Assembly: GCA_944739405.2 (NCBI GenBank)
Contig: OX123185.2
Coordinates: forward strand, 7,065,840-7,129,839
Length of the DNA stretch: 64,000 bases
DNA from: Euclidia mi
Taxonomy: Eukaryota > Arthropoda > Insecta > Lepidoptera > Erebidae
Direction: 5' to 3'
Shown piece after piece: positions 22,901 through 33,645 of this stretch. The stretch's first letter is position 1. Each line of letters begins with the position of its first letter. A model generated the notes under the pieces. The model searched no databases. It had not been told where the DNA came from and saw only the letters and a program-made list of their open reading frames with translations. Made by a program: the position numbers and the translations under genes.

Positions 22901-24103
22901 TCGTTCCGTAGAAAAGCTCATACTTAATCAAATATCTGGGTTCCTAAGCCAAACTTTAAGTTGCAACTGGGAGTACGCTAGAATACGCTTTATAACTTAA
23001 CTATTGCTATAATAAAAATGCTATAAAATATTCTGCTAATGAATTATTAATGTTAAACCCACCGTAAAATAATAAACTTCAGCGCCAAATTCAGTTTAAC
23101 TAAAACTTTTTTATGCATTGGATAAAAATGCTAGCTTGTTTCCAAACTTTGTTTTAACGTTTAGACTGGGAATACACAATTTTTGGCTTATTATATATTT
23201 AGGAGTAAAATATTTTATTCACTATGTTTGGTAATTTGTATTGTGTGAGTGTTTAACGGTTTACTATTTCTAATAAAATAGGTACCTAGTAGTTTTGAAA
23301 AGGTTTTGTTCGTAGCAAGTTAAACAAAAATAATAGACTTTGTAGATCCTTATTCATACCTATAATTAGAAATTTAGCTCTTAAAATATTGGCATTATAA
23401 TAATCTATGATATTATGTTTTAGTTTTAGGCGATCAGAGGGCACAGGGGATCGAAGATCGATGTTCATCGGTCACGAAATTTATAACCGCAATACTGAGT
23501 CAAGCTTATTTATACTATTTATTTATGTTGATCTTTCAGCAGTTTTATATTAAGTTTCTTATTTATCTAGCTAGCTAGAAAGCAAAGCAATATTAAACTA
23601 AACAACGGAAATAAAATAACAAAATTAAATAAAACAAAGAGAGACCAATGAAATAATTCACAACTAATACTTTCAACCCGACTGATTACACCCTCCCCCA
23701 TTCGAATCCCCGCGGGATCGGACTATTGTACCGCTAGACACCACACAATTTATCTTGGCGAGGCCCATAAAAATGGGGAATGAACCAAACAACTCAATAA
23801 CGTCTTGCCAAATGAATAGTCTGCGGAGAGTCATAAATAAGGTCAGCAGTACACTAGCGCCAGATAAACGGGGATCTATTGAGCTTATATAGCACTTAGT
23901 CCGTTGAGGTATAGTGCGAGCCCTTATAGACACGATTTATGTTACACCTGTGGGTACCTCGCTTAGTTTGCCGTTGATTGTGTTCACTTTAAAGTCTTGG
24001 GTACAAGTAAAGACAGCACAAGAAAATATTACTACAACCATATGCTTACCTGCAAAAAATGTATATAACCTGTTTTTATATGCTATATTATACCACTTAC
24101 ACA

Positions 24104-24555
24104 CAACACCATCTAGCCCCAAACCACGGTAATATAATCTAAACAGTATTGTAACTCGGCCGTCTTCGTGAGTTATATACCTACCAGACGCGCCGCATGC
24201 GAGCTACGGCACGATAGCGGCTGCGGGTACTGTAGGCACAGTCCGCCCAGTCTAATGGGTACTCTGCTCGAGGCGCGTAGGTATAACTCGAGTTTCGTGC
24301 GTTTGTATGGAGTTACAATACTGTTAGATATTATTACCGTGCCCAAACTAAGCTGAGCTTGTACCATTGATACTAGACGATGGATAAACATACATATATA
24401 CCTTTTTTGTAAATACATACATATTATACATACAACTACCCAGACCAAGACAAACACCTATGTTCATGCACACATATGTTTGACTTGTGCGGGGATCGAA
24501 CCTAAGACCTTTAGCGTAGCAGTCGCTTACACTCACGCTGCGAATACGGGTCGTC
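24104..24555 (-). repeat. SINE-C (copy B), interrupted by a MITE
   Basis: Same SINE as 18104-18351. Its tail region is split by the 217-bp element at 24125-24341; removing that element and one copy of the 7-bp duplication restores the copy A layout. Confidence 0.9.
24125..24341. mobile_element. 217-bp MITE present only in copy B
   Basis: CACGGTAATA..TAACAGTATTGTAACTC inverted repeats of about 31 bp at both ends, with a second subterminal inverted pair built on GAGTTATA and GCGCC. Flanked by CCCAAAC at 24118-24124 and 24342-24348. Copy A at 18130 has a single CCCAAAC, which gives a direct empty site. The 7-bp duplication and CACGG end do not match a superfamily I can name confidently. Confidence 0.9.
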
Positions 24556-24940
24556 AAATGCATGATTGTGAAATTAAATGAAATACTTCTTTATTTCCTG
24601 TAAACTTTGCAAGTACTTACGAAACGTCATTAAAAAATCATTTTATACAATTATTTTTGTGTGTCGAATTAGAACAGCTCAGTCCCAAGCGTTTTGGTCG
24701 TCTTTATATTCAGATATTTTATAATATGCTTTTGAACACAATTTCGCTTTTACAATAATTTTGAACTTATTTATAGATAGGTATCTTATATTATAAGGGA
24801 GCTTGTTATAAAAGCGTATACATTGCCCCATAAAACAGCTACTTATTTTGTGGAGACGAGTGCTATGAACTACGAGATTATTCCTGTGTCTTGTATTTAC
24901 AAAATGTATATCACATTTTTTACAAAATTTGACAATATTT

Positions 24941-26065
24941 TTATGTACATATACATACATACATACATAGACTCACGCCTGTTTCCCGGAGGGGTAGGCA
25001 GAGACTACGGAATGCATTTTCCTGATATACCTCACTTGCTTCACTCACTCCCATCAAGTTTCTCATGCATGCTCTTCTGTTAAGGGTACTTCTGACTTGT
25101 CCTTTTTTCAGGATGTCTCCAATCTGGTCAGAGAACGTCCGCCTAGGTCTTCCCCTTTGTCCTGTTCCATTCACACTTGCCTTATATATCTTCTTTGTCA
25201 GTCTATCGTCATCCATCCTCTCCATGTGCCCAAACCATCTTAACATGCCTGTCTCAACGCTTGTCACTACATCTTCTTTTACCCCAAACCACTCTCGTAT
25301 CAAACAATTCTTTACTCTGTCGGTCAAAGACACACCACACATACTTCTCAGTGCTCTCATTTCTACAGCATTTATTTTACTTTCAAATCTCTTCTGCCAT
25401 ACCCAACTTTCACTACCATACATAAGGGTAGGCACTAACACACCTCTATGTACAGCCAAACGTGCCTTTTTGGACACGTTTTGACTGTTCATAGACGCTT
25501 TAAGAGCGCCATTCACACTATTACCTGCATTAACTCTCCTTTCAATATCTTCTTCATTCTTACCATCTCTTGTAAACAACGTACCTAAGTAAACAAACTC
25601 ATTCACTTGTTCCACTCGCTGTCCATCGATCAAAACATTACAAGCCGTAACGCATTCCTCCTTTTCAAAAACCATAACTAGCAGATTTTTATAAATATAT
25701 TGTGATACAACAGTTAGAATGTCTTTGAACTTTTCTCTTAGAGAAACTCTTGGACCGAGGTTATAAATTCCCCTTACAGCTCTTTTCTGCAGAACGAATA
25801 TTGTATTTAGATCTGCAGCATTCCCCCAGAGAAGAATCCCATACGACATTAATCTATGAAAGTAACTGAAATAAACCATTCTAGCTGTTTCTAAATCTGT
25901 GAGGCGTCTAATTGTCTTAACTGCATAAGCTGCAGAACTGAGTTTGCCCGATAGCCTTTCTATATGTTGACCCCATTGTAGTTTGGTGTCCAGCATAATA
26001 CCTAAAAACATGGTTGTCTCGACGGGCTCAATCCTAGATTCATTAAGTTGTACATTGGTTGTCAT
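24941..26065 (-). pseudogene. Chance in-frame Jockey-RTE chimeric ORF (374 codons)
   Basis: One uninterrupted frame. Residues 1 to about 126 are a Jockey-like thumb segment (FLGIMLDTKLQW, YGILLWGNAADLN, KRAVRGIYNLGP). From about residue 129 to the end it is the RTE C-terminus (MVFEKEECVTACNVLIDGQR, FVYLGTLFTRDGK, GSESWVWQKRFESKINAVEM, GRPRRTFSDQIGDILKKGQV). The join at about 25685 coincides with the RTE 5' end, so the fusion comes from insertion in the same orientation and frame. No RT catalytic motif lies inside it; a function is not expected. Confidence 0.8.
24945..25684 (-). mobile_element. 5'-truncated RTE LINE (740 bp)
   Basis: 3' half of the RTE thumb/C-terminus, 3' UTR and (CATA)n end, bounded by an 8-bp target duplication. 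Its 3' terminal 40-50 bp match the SINE-A tail. Confidence 0.85.
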
Positions 26066-26390
26066 TGGGCATTGAAAATTTTTAAAGTTTAGTTTTCTTA
26101 TTATTAAGTAATATATTATTTACATGAAACCAATTAACAACTTTAGAGAGTGCATTGTTTACTTCGTCAAAGTTACTCTGTCGTCGTATAATATTAAAAA
26201 TCAAAGAGGTATCATCCGCGAACAATACAATCTCATGATTATTCTTAACGTAATAAGGTAAATCGTTAATATATATCAAGAATTGAAATGGTCCGAGAAT
26301 TGAACCCTGCGGGTCACCCATTTTCAAAGCAGAACCTGGAGATGTCTTACCATTAACCTCGACCTTCTGGATTCTGTTGGAATGTGGGAT

Positions 26391-26887
26391 GGAATAGAAT
26401 TGTTTGGAATAATAAATAATATAAGAATTTGTATTAAAACAACTATCTATTGCTGCATTATTTTAATAATACTCGATCGAAATATGTCAGACTTGACAAG
26501 AAAATTGAATTTGGACAGCATAATCGTATAAGGACTGGCTTCAAGCCTTACACGGGACAGCATATTGTGTGATCGTCAAATCCTTTGGCTGTCTGTTGTC
26601 TTGGATTACTGTAAGGATCGGATGTTACAGGATTGATCCTGGGACGTGTCCTTTAAAATACTGACGATGTAAATATAAAAGAAGAAATATGTCAACAAAT
26701 AATTTTACGATACATATATTCAATTTTGTTTATTTCAAATAGCACAAAAAATACGTCAAATGTTTCAGTAAAAAAAGCACAAAATGTATCGAAAATTGTA
26801 CTACTCGAAAATAATCAATGACTAGTTAATATACGAATACAGTGGTACTGTAATATGGTTAGGCAGCGATATTGTGTGTATTAAAAG
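26391..26887. other. No gene seen
   Basis: AT-rich flank of the truncated LINE, with no supported feature. Confidence 0.4.
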
Positions 26888-27057
26888 TGTTAGTAATCGC
26901 TCGCTTAAAAATGTGTCCGGTAGATGGCAATAGGCTCGCCCTCTATTACATTGGGACCGAAACATAATTTAACTAGCGAAGTATGGGTGTGTAATACGCC
27001 TCTGCTTACCCCTTCGAGGAAATAAAGGCGTGAAGTTATGTTATGTTATATGTTATG
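26888..27057 (+). repeat. SINE-A-tailed SINE, 3' part
   Basis: TAATCGCTCGCTTAAAAATG, GGCAATAGGCTCGCCCTC, ACATTGGGACCGAAACATAA, then CCTCTGCTTACCCCTTCGAGG and a (TTATG)n end. Same subfamily as 46813-47090. Confidence 0.8.
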
Positions 27058-27335
27058 TTAGGCAGCAATAGTACCTATAGATACCAACAGACTGCCATGC
27101 AGATGGTACCGTTGGACAGGCGGATGCTACTGTTTCCCTGAAAGGGTAGGCAGAGGCATTTTAAACGCCCACTTTTGGACAATGTTTTGATACCACGTAA
27201 TAGGTGGCGAGCCTATTTCCGCTAATCGGGATGTTTTATTTGCCAGAGCATCGTCCGTTAATTGGCCGGTGCACCACTTGCAGGTGAGGTTGGCTTGTGA
27301 CCCTAAGTTCTTGGTGGGAACCCTATGCATCCAAA
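27058..27335. repeat. SINE-B head (+) followed by SINE-A 3' part (-)
   Basis: 27058-27125 is a SINE-B head (GGCAGCAATAG, ACCAACAGACTGCCATGCAG). 27127-27335 is a SINE-A tail and body inverted (TTTCCCTGAAAGGGTAGGCA, CCACGTAATAGGTGGCGAGC). Together with 26888-27057 this makes an inverted SINE-A pair around a SINE-B head. Confidence 0.65.
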
Positions 27336-28371
27336 ATATTATAATATAAGGATTAATAAAGCACTGCTGAGTTTAAAATCAGATGGCCGTGTGTCAGCTG
27401 TCTATAGTATTATTTCATTTCATTTAAGTACTGAACACATCTAATAATAATCATATAAAATGAGTGTTTGTTTGTTTGTCATAATTAATTAATCATTTTA
27501 TAAATGTAATGTATAAGTCATTTCTAAATAATATATGTATGTAGGTATATAAAACGAAGTAAGCTTTTATTTACCTACGGGTCTGTACATTTTTATAAAG
27601 TTTTAGTTATAACATTATATTAAAATCATCTTTACTGTTTCAAACGCTAGTGTAATCATAATCTGCTGACGAAACAATAGCGCTTCAAAATCAAATAAAA
27701 TAATTGTTTATAACTTACATTATTATTTTGCAATGTTTATATCGATAATATGCAAATTGCAGTTAATCGTGGTACACCACTAATTCGCTCCTTTGGCGAG
27801 CGATGCAACCCAACGCTCACAGCGGCAGATACTACAAATGCCAACAATAGTCAGCGGTATCGATGTGTGTTTATTCCATTCCGCTCTAAATAAGTGTAAC
27901 ATAACAGTTTCACAGTACAACACCACCAATGGAAATAATTATAGTGCAATTTTGTGACGAAGAATTAGTGTTAGTACGTTATCGTTGTAGCGGCAGATTT
28001 TATTTGAAATATCTTGTTTTATGCAAATTAATAGTAAAATTGTCGTTCTTACATGTGGTATGTGATTCCATTCTTCGCATAGGTTTGAATTTTGCTCGTA
28101 TTTTGACACGTAACCACTGCACAGCTATGCATATTGAAAAAAATGGAGTAAGTTTCGGGTGCGCATTCAAATTGCAACTGATCGCGGCATACGGGCGCGC
28201 GACTGTGAGTATGCAACGTAGAGCATACTGCGTTCGCACGCGCCGAGCGTTCATTACATATCTACTACTTCTCTGATCTGAGGTACCCTCCAATAAACTG
28301 ATATAGGTATTAACCCTGGTGAGATCCAAAGTGATATCGATATCTCTATCCCTTTGGTTTGTGGAGGTCAG
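27336..28371. other. No supported gene; one 115-codon open frame
   Basis: The plus-strand frame 27929-28276 starts with ATG and encodes 115 residues without a recognisable domain; an overlapping minus frame of 109 codons exists as well. I regard both as probably chance and give no function. The rest is AT-rich without features. Confidence 0.3.
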
Positions 28372-28672
28372 ACGGCAGTCATCATTAGCCCAGTATTATA
28401 TACTGCCCCACTGCTGGGCACGGGAATCTTCTCACTATGTGAATCGTAAGGACAAGGACCACCCCGGCCAAGTGCAGGTTGGCAGACTTCATATGGCTTT
28501 TCTAGAACATTATGAAGAACTCTCAGACATGCAAGTTTCCTCACGATATTTTCCTTCACAATTTGATACGAATTAAACTTCGAAAATTCATTGGTGCGTG
28601 CCGTGATTACGAACCCGAGCCCCTGGGTAGCAGTCTGTCGGTCTCTCTTGTCGGCTATAGTAAAGATCTGTA
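28372..28672 (-). repeat. SINE-B, near full length
   Basis: CATCATTAGCCCAG..CACTGCTGGGCACGGG, CCAAGTGCAGGTTGGCAGAC, AGACATGCAAGTTTCCTCAC and the inverted head TTACGAACCCGAGCCC. Preceded by a GATATCTCTATCCC..GGAGGTCAGACGGCAG block that also occurs in the SINE at 54427. Confidence 0.8.
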
Positions 28673-28719
28673 GTGAAGCTGATATTCTGTCATATCTGGT
28701 TAGAGGTATAAAAAAAATT

Positions 28720-28821
28720 GATATATACCGCACAATACCACTCATCGGCGTCCTAGCGTCTAATTAGACGTTAGACGAATAACGCTAGGACACCGATGAG
28801 TGGTATTGTGCGGTACATATC
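28720..28821. repeat. Long 40-bp stem hairpin (pre-miRNA sized)
   Basis: Arms 28720-28759 and 28782-28821 pair with two mismatches, one of them a possible G-U. The arms contain CCGCACAATACCACTCATCG and CTAGCGT. The 22-nt loop holds its own small palindrome GTCTAATTAGAC. Near-perfect pairing is more like a fold-back element or siRNA hairpin than a typical bulged animal pre-miRNA. Confidence 0.8.
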
Positions 28822-28845
28822 TAAAGGATATTTTGTTTAATATTT

Positions 28846-29084
28846 TCACGCCTGTATCCCTGTAGGGGTAGGCAGAGGTGTAATATTACACTCACATTTC
28901 GCCTTATGAATTTTTAGGTCCCACGTAATAGGGGGCATAGCCGTTACCGGGCACATTGTCAGACTCCGTGCTGCTACTGCGAATTTGGAAAAACTCAGTA
29001 ACACTTTTACTCGAACCGGGAACCGAACCCGCGGCCTCCCCATCAGCAGACACATACGCTATCCACTGGACCACCTAGGCAGTC
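28846..29084 (-). repeat. SINE-A, full length
   Basis: Reference copy. On the minus strand: head GACTGCCTAGGTGGTCCAGT, B-box-like GGGTTCGGTTCCC, body AGCAGCACGGAGTCTG and CCCTATTACGTGGGACC, tail CTCTGCCTACCCCTACAGGG and CAGGCGTGA. About 239 bp. Confidence 0.85.
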
Positions 29085-29680
29085 TTTATCTAAATTATAT
29101 CTTAATTAATTAGTAACAAAATGATCTTTTAGAAATGTTTCAAGAACAACGTAACTTTTGCAATACACGACTGTTCAGATGTAATTATAAAGCGCTGAAA
29201 TGACAGAACAGACGGTTACTTAAACTGAGGCGCAATATACGTTGTTGAATAGAAGAGGCTTCACTCTATACAATACGCATATTAATAGGTCCACTTAATC
29301 TTACCACATTATGGTGTGGTCCAATTGACAAGCGATTGTACTCAACACGTAAATACCATGCTATTTTCTTTGGGTAGCTATTATAAGCTATCACGTTCTT
29401 ATTGTAAAGTAACTGCAGATAAACTTATTTGTTACTTACAATTATATTACTGAGTTGATTATCTTTGGTATGGCGAGAGTATTTTTTTGAATGAATTAGT
29501 TTTTAATTAGTATTTCTAGCAAAGCTACAAAGATTTGACAATATAGGATTTGACAGTTAATTACTGACTGACTTACTGAATGACTATTTAGCATGATCAT
29601 TAGGTGCATCAACGCAGCACATCTTAATTACCCCGTTACATAGCTTATCATCAGTGGGATCGATACTATATTTTCATAAC
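29085..29680. other. No gene seen
   Basis: AT-rich, without supported features. Confidence 0.4.
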
Positions 29681-29850
29681 TTAGCTTTTACGTCCTTGCA
29701 GTATGGCTGCATAAAGTTCTCCCTCATCCCGCTCCTCGTCCAATTCCTTTTCTTGTCCCAAAGGGCAGCTACGCACTTGTAACTCTTTTGGTATTGTTTG
29801 CGTCCATGGGCGGCGGTAGTCGCTTACCATCAAGCGATTCGTCTGCTCGT
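29681..29850 (-). repeat. Dispersed repeat, inverted copy
   Basis: On the minus strand: GGTAAGCGACTACCGCCGCC, AGAGTTACAAGTGCGTAGC and TGCCCTTTGGGACAAG, matching 36845-36960 and 9118-9225. The 71-codon frame across it is incidental. Confidence 0.55.
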
Positions 29851-30173
29851 GGTGAAATTTATATGCATCCGTGGTGGACAAACCTCCCTCAATCACCTGG
29901 GTTCTTATTTTTATTCACGTAGGTTCTTATTATACCTATTTTTCCCAACATTCAGATCACTTTACATAAATCGTAGATACGGGTTCTTGACCCAGAAAAA
30001 GGGTTTGTTCGGCCATGTAGGTGAAGCTCTTCGGGCGGTCTAGAAACGCCGACACAAGAGTTGGTCTCAAACGAAACAGAAAGAAGACGGGTGACTCACA
30101 CACGTACTCATTCACTCATTAAACCGTTAATCGCCGAATTGTTTGCCTTGCACCACAACGTTGAAGGAAAGAA

Positions 30174-30204
<31 letters not shown>

Positions 30205-30771
30205 TCTTTATTGCTATACAGCATATAAGTGGGAACAATATGTACTTAATAACTATAAACAAACAAAAAAGCGAATAAAAACAAAGAATAACAAAATGAG
30301 TAATAAACACATGCGTCCCACAGCCATAGCAATCAGGTCTCTAGTTCAGCATATGCCAGGTCACAAGGACCGGACGCTGGTCTTCCACTGGAGCCTGTTC
30401 TCGTGACGTACGGAAACCAATAATTACCCAATACAATTAGATACATATAGATATTAATAAAATATTAATTATATATATATATATTTAAGTAAGTATGAGA
30501 TATATACATATGATACGCAATTTGAACTATAGAATTATAAAATCAACATAAACCATGTACAAAATAATCAATAAAACGTTACATAAACAATGTACATAGA
30601 TTAAATTATAATAACATAATAACATTGTTGAAGAGCGACGCGTGGGTAGTTTAGCTCGCCCGTTTTTGTTTCGGTCTCCTCCCACTTGAGCAGGGTCTCA
30701 AGATCAAATTTAAACACTCTGCACCGACCTAGGACCTACGAAGCTATAACTGAAACATTTTAATGCCCAAC

Positions 30772-33645
30772 TCAAATAAAGGACACATCACAATCAATAT
30801 TACCGTGCTGTCGTTGTGCATCTAGTAGGTACTGTCTCAGTCGTAGTCGAAAAGTAGCTAACGCATTAATGTTTCTTAGAGGCGGTGGAAGGTTATTCCA
30901 CACCTTCGATGCAGCGTATTTGAAGGAACCTCTAAAAGCGGCCGATCTGTGTGAGTGGATGGCGAGTTGCTGTGCACACTGTCTACTCGTGCAATCTCTT
31001 CTACTCACCGTCCAACTCAGCTTATTATATAAATAAGAAGGCTCCTGATACTTGATAACACTAAATAGTAGGCAAGCTAAGTGATGTTTCCGACGTGATT
31101 TCATTTTAAGTATCCCGTATTTATTAAAATACGGCGTAACATGTGTTCTGGGGGGGATCGTAAAACAAAAACGAGCACACGCATTTTGGACTCTTTGTAT
31201 GAGACGCTGAGTTCTAGCGAGCAGCCTGGGAGCACATACAACATCTGCATAGTTAAGTTTAGATAAAACCAGCGTCTCCACTAACAACATTCGCATTTCC
31301 TCTGATAGATGAGGTCTTATCTTGTATAAGACCTTCAGGCGATAGAAGCAATTCTGTACTGAAGAGGCTATGTGTTTTTCAAACCTGAGGTTGGAGTCCA
31401 TATTCAAACCGAGGTTTTTTGCTTCACTAACCCTTTCCAACAGTACCCCGTTGAGCAATACATGTAAATTTACGGGTAATGTATGCAGTTGACGATCTGT
31501 GCCAAATAGCATATACTTAGTTTTTAGGGGGTTTAGCGCTAGACAATTATCATTGGACCATATAGATATATTTTGTAAGTCTGCATTCAAATCGCTTACA
31601 GCAGTACGGTAGTCCGATGGTTTAAAGGATATGTATAGTTGTACGTCGTCGGCATACAAGTGGTATTTACAGTTTTTAATGCGCGTAATTATGTCAGCGC
31701 AGTACAAAATAAAGAGAATTGGGCCCAAAATTGAACCCTGGGGTACGCCCCTTTTTAATGACCTCACGCTTGAATGACTATTTTCTCCGTTATTCTTGCG
31801 AATTTCAACATACTGCTTTCGGTTAGAAAGGTAACTGTGAAACCATAGCAGTGTTTCTTGGTCAAACCCGTAGTACCTCAATTTTGACAATAAAAGCTCT
31901 AAATTTATGCAGTCAAATGCCCTGGAGTAGTCCAACAGTACTAACAATGTACACATGCCTTGGTCCTGTGCTGATAGAATGTTATCTGTTACATCCATTA
32001 GTGCCGTACAGGTGCCTCGTCTCTTCCTAAAACCGGATTGATATGCGGGTAGTATACCATTTTTTTCCAAAAAAGCTGTCAACTGATAGCATACCACCTT
32101 CTCCATTACCTTAGATAGGCACGGAAGGATGCTAATGGGTCGAAGGTCCTTGATTTCCTTAGGGTTTGACACTTTAGGTATTGGTCTTACACTCGCTACT
32201 TTCCAAATTTCTGGAAATGTAGAGGTTGCAATGGAGGTATTTATGATGTTAGTGATTAGTTGTAGTGAGTGTGGCAGTGTCAAAATAAGCATATCAAGGT
32301 TAATGTTATCGCAACCTTCAGCGTTAGACTTGAGACTATTAATTAATCGTAACACAGAATTTTGAGTGACTGGAGTTATAGAGAAGGTGGCTGGTCCATA
32401 CCTGTGGAATTCGTAATAAGTCAGCTGCGAGATGGTAACGTGTTCAGTGCCGGGAACCTTTAGGAAATGGTTGTTGATTTCATCAGGGCATGTGAAATGA
32501 GGTGATATATCTATAATAGGTTTTGAAGGCAAGACCGTAGTTTTTATGTTTTTCCATAGCAGTGTTGGATCCTTAATTTTTTTATTAATATTGAAGTTAA
32601 AATATGCCGTTTTCTCAGTATACAGAGCTGCCGACACCAGTGACTTTAGTTGTTTATAATAAGTTTTTTTACTTTCGGCTTTTGTTTTCCTATATTTGGC
32701 TAAGGCATCATCACGCAAACGCATCATTAATTTGACGGTGTCCGTTATCCACGGGTAAGAACGTTCCTGAATAATACAGGTTTTAAGCGGTGCGTGGACA
32801 TCAAACACCGCCAAAACATGCCGATTCAATGCGTAGACCATCTCACTCACCGTGTCTATCTGCCCCAATGCCCTCCAATCTATTGAAGCTAATTGGGCTT
32901 CCAAGCTCTCTATACAAATGTGCTTAATTGGTCTATATTTAATTAATTGTGGTTTAATTTTATCTTTCCTAATATATAATTCACAAACAATAGTACAATG
33001 ACCTCCAACCACTCCAAAGTGCTCGACACAAATATTTCTCATTGGGAGATCAGTGCACACAAGATCTATTAGCGTCTGGCTAGTTGCTGTATAGTGCGTT
33101 GGAGAGGTAACTAATTGGGTGAGGCTCAGACACCTAAGGAACTCAGTCACTTTCTTAGTTTTGCCGTCATTAGTGTTTAAATTAACGTTAAGATCTGAGA
33201 GAAATATTATGTTATCACAGTTACCCATGGTACTGATTGTGTCGGTGATAGCATCGAGAAAGAGATCCAGGCAGAGCCACGGTGGACGATACGCGGTGCC
33301 AATAGCAACATGCTTACCGTTAAGCGTAAACGAAAGCCACATCTGCTCAACTGACGCATATCGACTGTCTGTAGTGCTATTTAATGAACGGACGTTAAAA
33401 CCACGCTTTACGTAAAAACCGACGCCCCCACCTCGGCCCGAGCGCACAGTGCTAGGGCGGGGTACATGTTTCAGACGGTAGCCAGCTATGGTAGGAGCCA
33501 GTGCATCCTCGCCAGGCCGCAACCACGTTTCATTAATGGCCATAATATCAAAACAGTGCCTGTCAAATAATGCTATGAAATCATCATGGTTTGTACTGAG
33601 AGAGCCCACATTCAGTAAACCAACCTTTAGATATTTGTCAACCAT
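30772..33645 (-). CDS. CR1-like LINE ORF2: endonuclease-reverse transcriptase (957 aa)
   Basis: Nicks the target and copies the element's RNA at the nick. The APE-like endonuclease occupies residues 5-225: LNVGSL (11-16), INETWL (37-42), SDLNVN (150-155), SQTLIDLV (189-196) and VGGHC (213-217). The last is normally S-D-H; here the Asp reads Gly, which may weaken catalysis. RT domain: LRPISILP (501-508), motif A LDYSRAFDCIN (571-581), GVPQGSILGPILF (633-645) and catalytic YADD (664-667), followed by thumb and a C-terminal region ending at 957. Length is normal for the clade and no frameshift is seen. ATG at 33645 follows the inter-ORF gap and directly begins the endonuclease. Clade name (CR1-like, because of the ORF1 partner and tail) is inference. 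Confidence 0.92.
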   Translation of the reverse strand: MVDKYLKVGLLNVGSLSTNHDDFIALFDRHCFDIMAINETWLRPGEDALAPTIAGYRLKHVPRPSTVRSGRGGGVGFYVKRGFNVRSLNSTTDSRYASVEQMWLSFTLNGKHVAIGTAYRPPWLCLDLFLDAITDTISTMGNCDNIIFLSDLNVNLNTNDGKTKKVTEFLRCLSLTQLVTSPTHYTATSQTLIDLVCTDLPMRNICVEHFGVVGGHCTIVCELYIRKDKIKPQLIKYRPIKHICIESLEAQLASIDWRALGQIDTVSEMVYALNRHVLAVFDVHAPLKTCIIQERSYPWITDTVKLMMRLRDDALAKYRKTKAESKKTYYKQLKSLVSAALYTEKTAYFNFNINKKIKDPTLLWKNIKTTVLPSKPIIDISPHFTCPDEINNHFLKVPGTEHVTISQLTYYEFHRYGPATFSITPVTQNSVLRLINSLKSNAEGCDNINLDMLILTLPHSLQLITNIINTSIATSTFPEIWKVASVRPIPKVSNPKEIKDLRPISILPCLSKVMEKVVCYQLTAFLEKNGILPAYQSGFRKRRGTCTALMDVTDNILSAQDQGMCTLLVLLDYSRAFDCINLELLLSKLRYYGFDQETLLWFHSYLSNRKQYVEIRKNNGENSHSSVRSLKRGVPQGSILGPILFILYCADIITRIKNCKYHLYADDVQLYISFKPSDYRTAVSDLNADLQNISIWSNDNCLALNPLKTKYMLFGTDRQLHTLPVNLHVLLNGVLLERVSEAKNLGLNMDSNLRFEKHIASSVQNCFYRLKVLYKIRPHLSEEMRMLLVETLVLSKLNYADVVCAPRLLARTQRLIQRVQNACARFCFTIPPRTHVTPYFNKYGILKMKSRRKHHLACLLFSVIKYQEPSYLYNKLSWTVSRRDCTSRQCAQQLAIHSHRSAAFRGSFKYAASKVWNNLPPPLRNINALATFRLRLRQYLLDAQRQHGNIDCDVSFI

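Larger units (their letters stand above)
19218..25418 (+). repeat. Tandem duplication, copy B (6,201 bp)
   Basis: Second copy of the block at 13194-19214. Longer because of the 217-bp MITE at 24125, partly offset by deletions (about 30 bp near 22928; loss of the ATTCA run). By eye the first 3.5 kb and last 1 kb differ at roughly 1% or less, while 22,780-23,900 differs at several percent. The RTE sequence continues uninterrupted to the right of 25418, so this end is the ancestral flank. Confidence 0.95.
24575..26390 (-). mobile_element. 5'-truncated Jockey-like LINE carrying an inserted RTE
   Basis: Minus-strand order: RT core (26082-26390, with MGDPQGSILGPF and FADDTSLIF), then thumb (26065-25693, FLGIMLDTKLQWGQHI, LLWGNAADLN), then the RTE insertion (24945-25684), then the C-terminus (24936-24679). 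A 1-nt frameshift separates the first two blocks near 26075. The catalytic F-A-D-D is intact, but the endonuclease and N-terminal RT are absent. The RTE is flanked by the 8-mer ATTTTTAT at 24937-24944 and 25685-25692; removing it makes the Jockey frame read straight through. Confidence 0.85.

Noticed and set aside
27929..28276. 115-codon ATG-started open frame, plus strand
   Set aside because: No motif, no signal peptide, an equally long antisense frame across it, and no splice or poly(A) context; kept only as a note.
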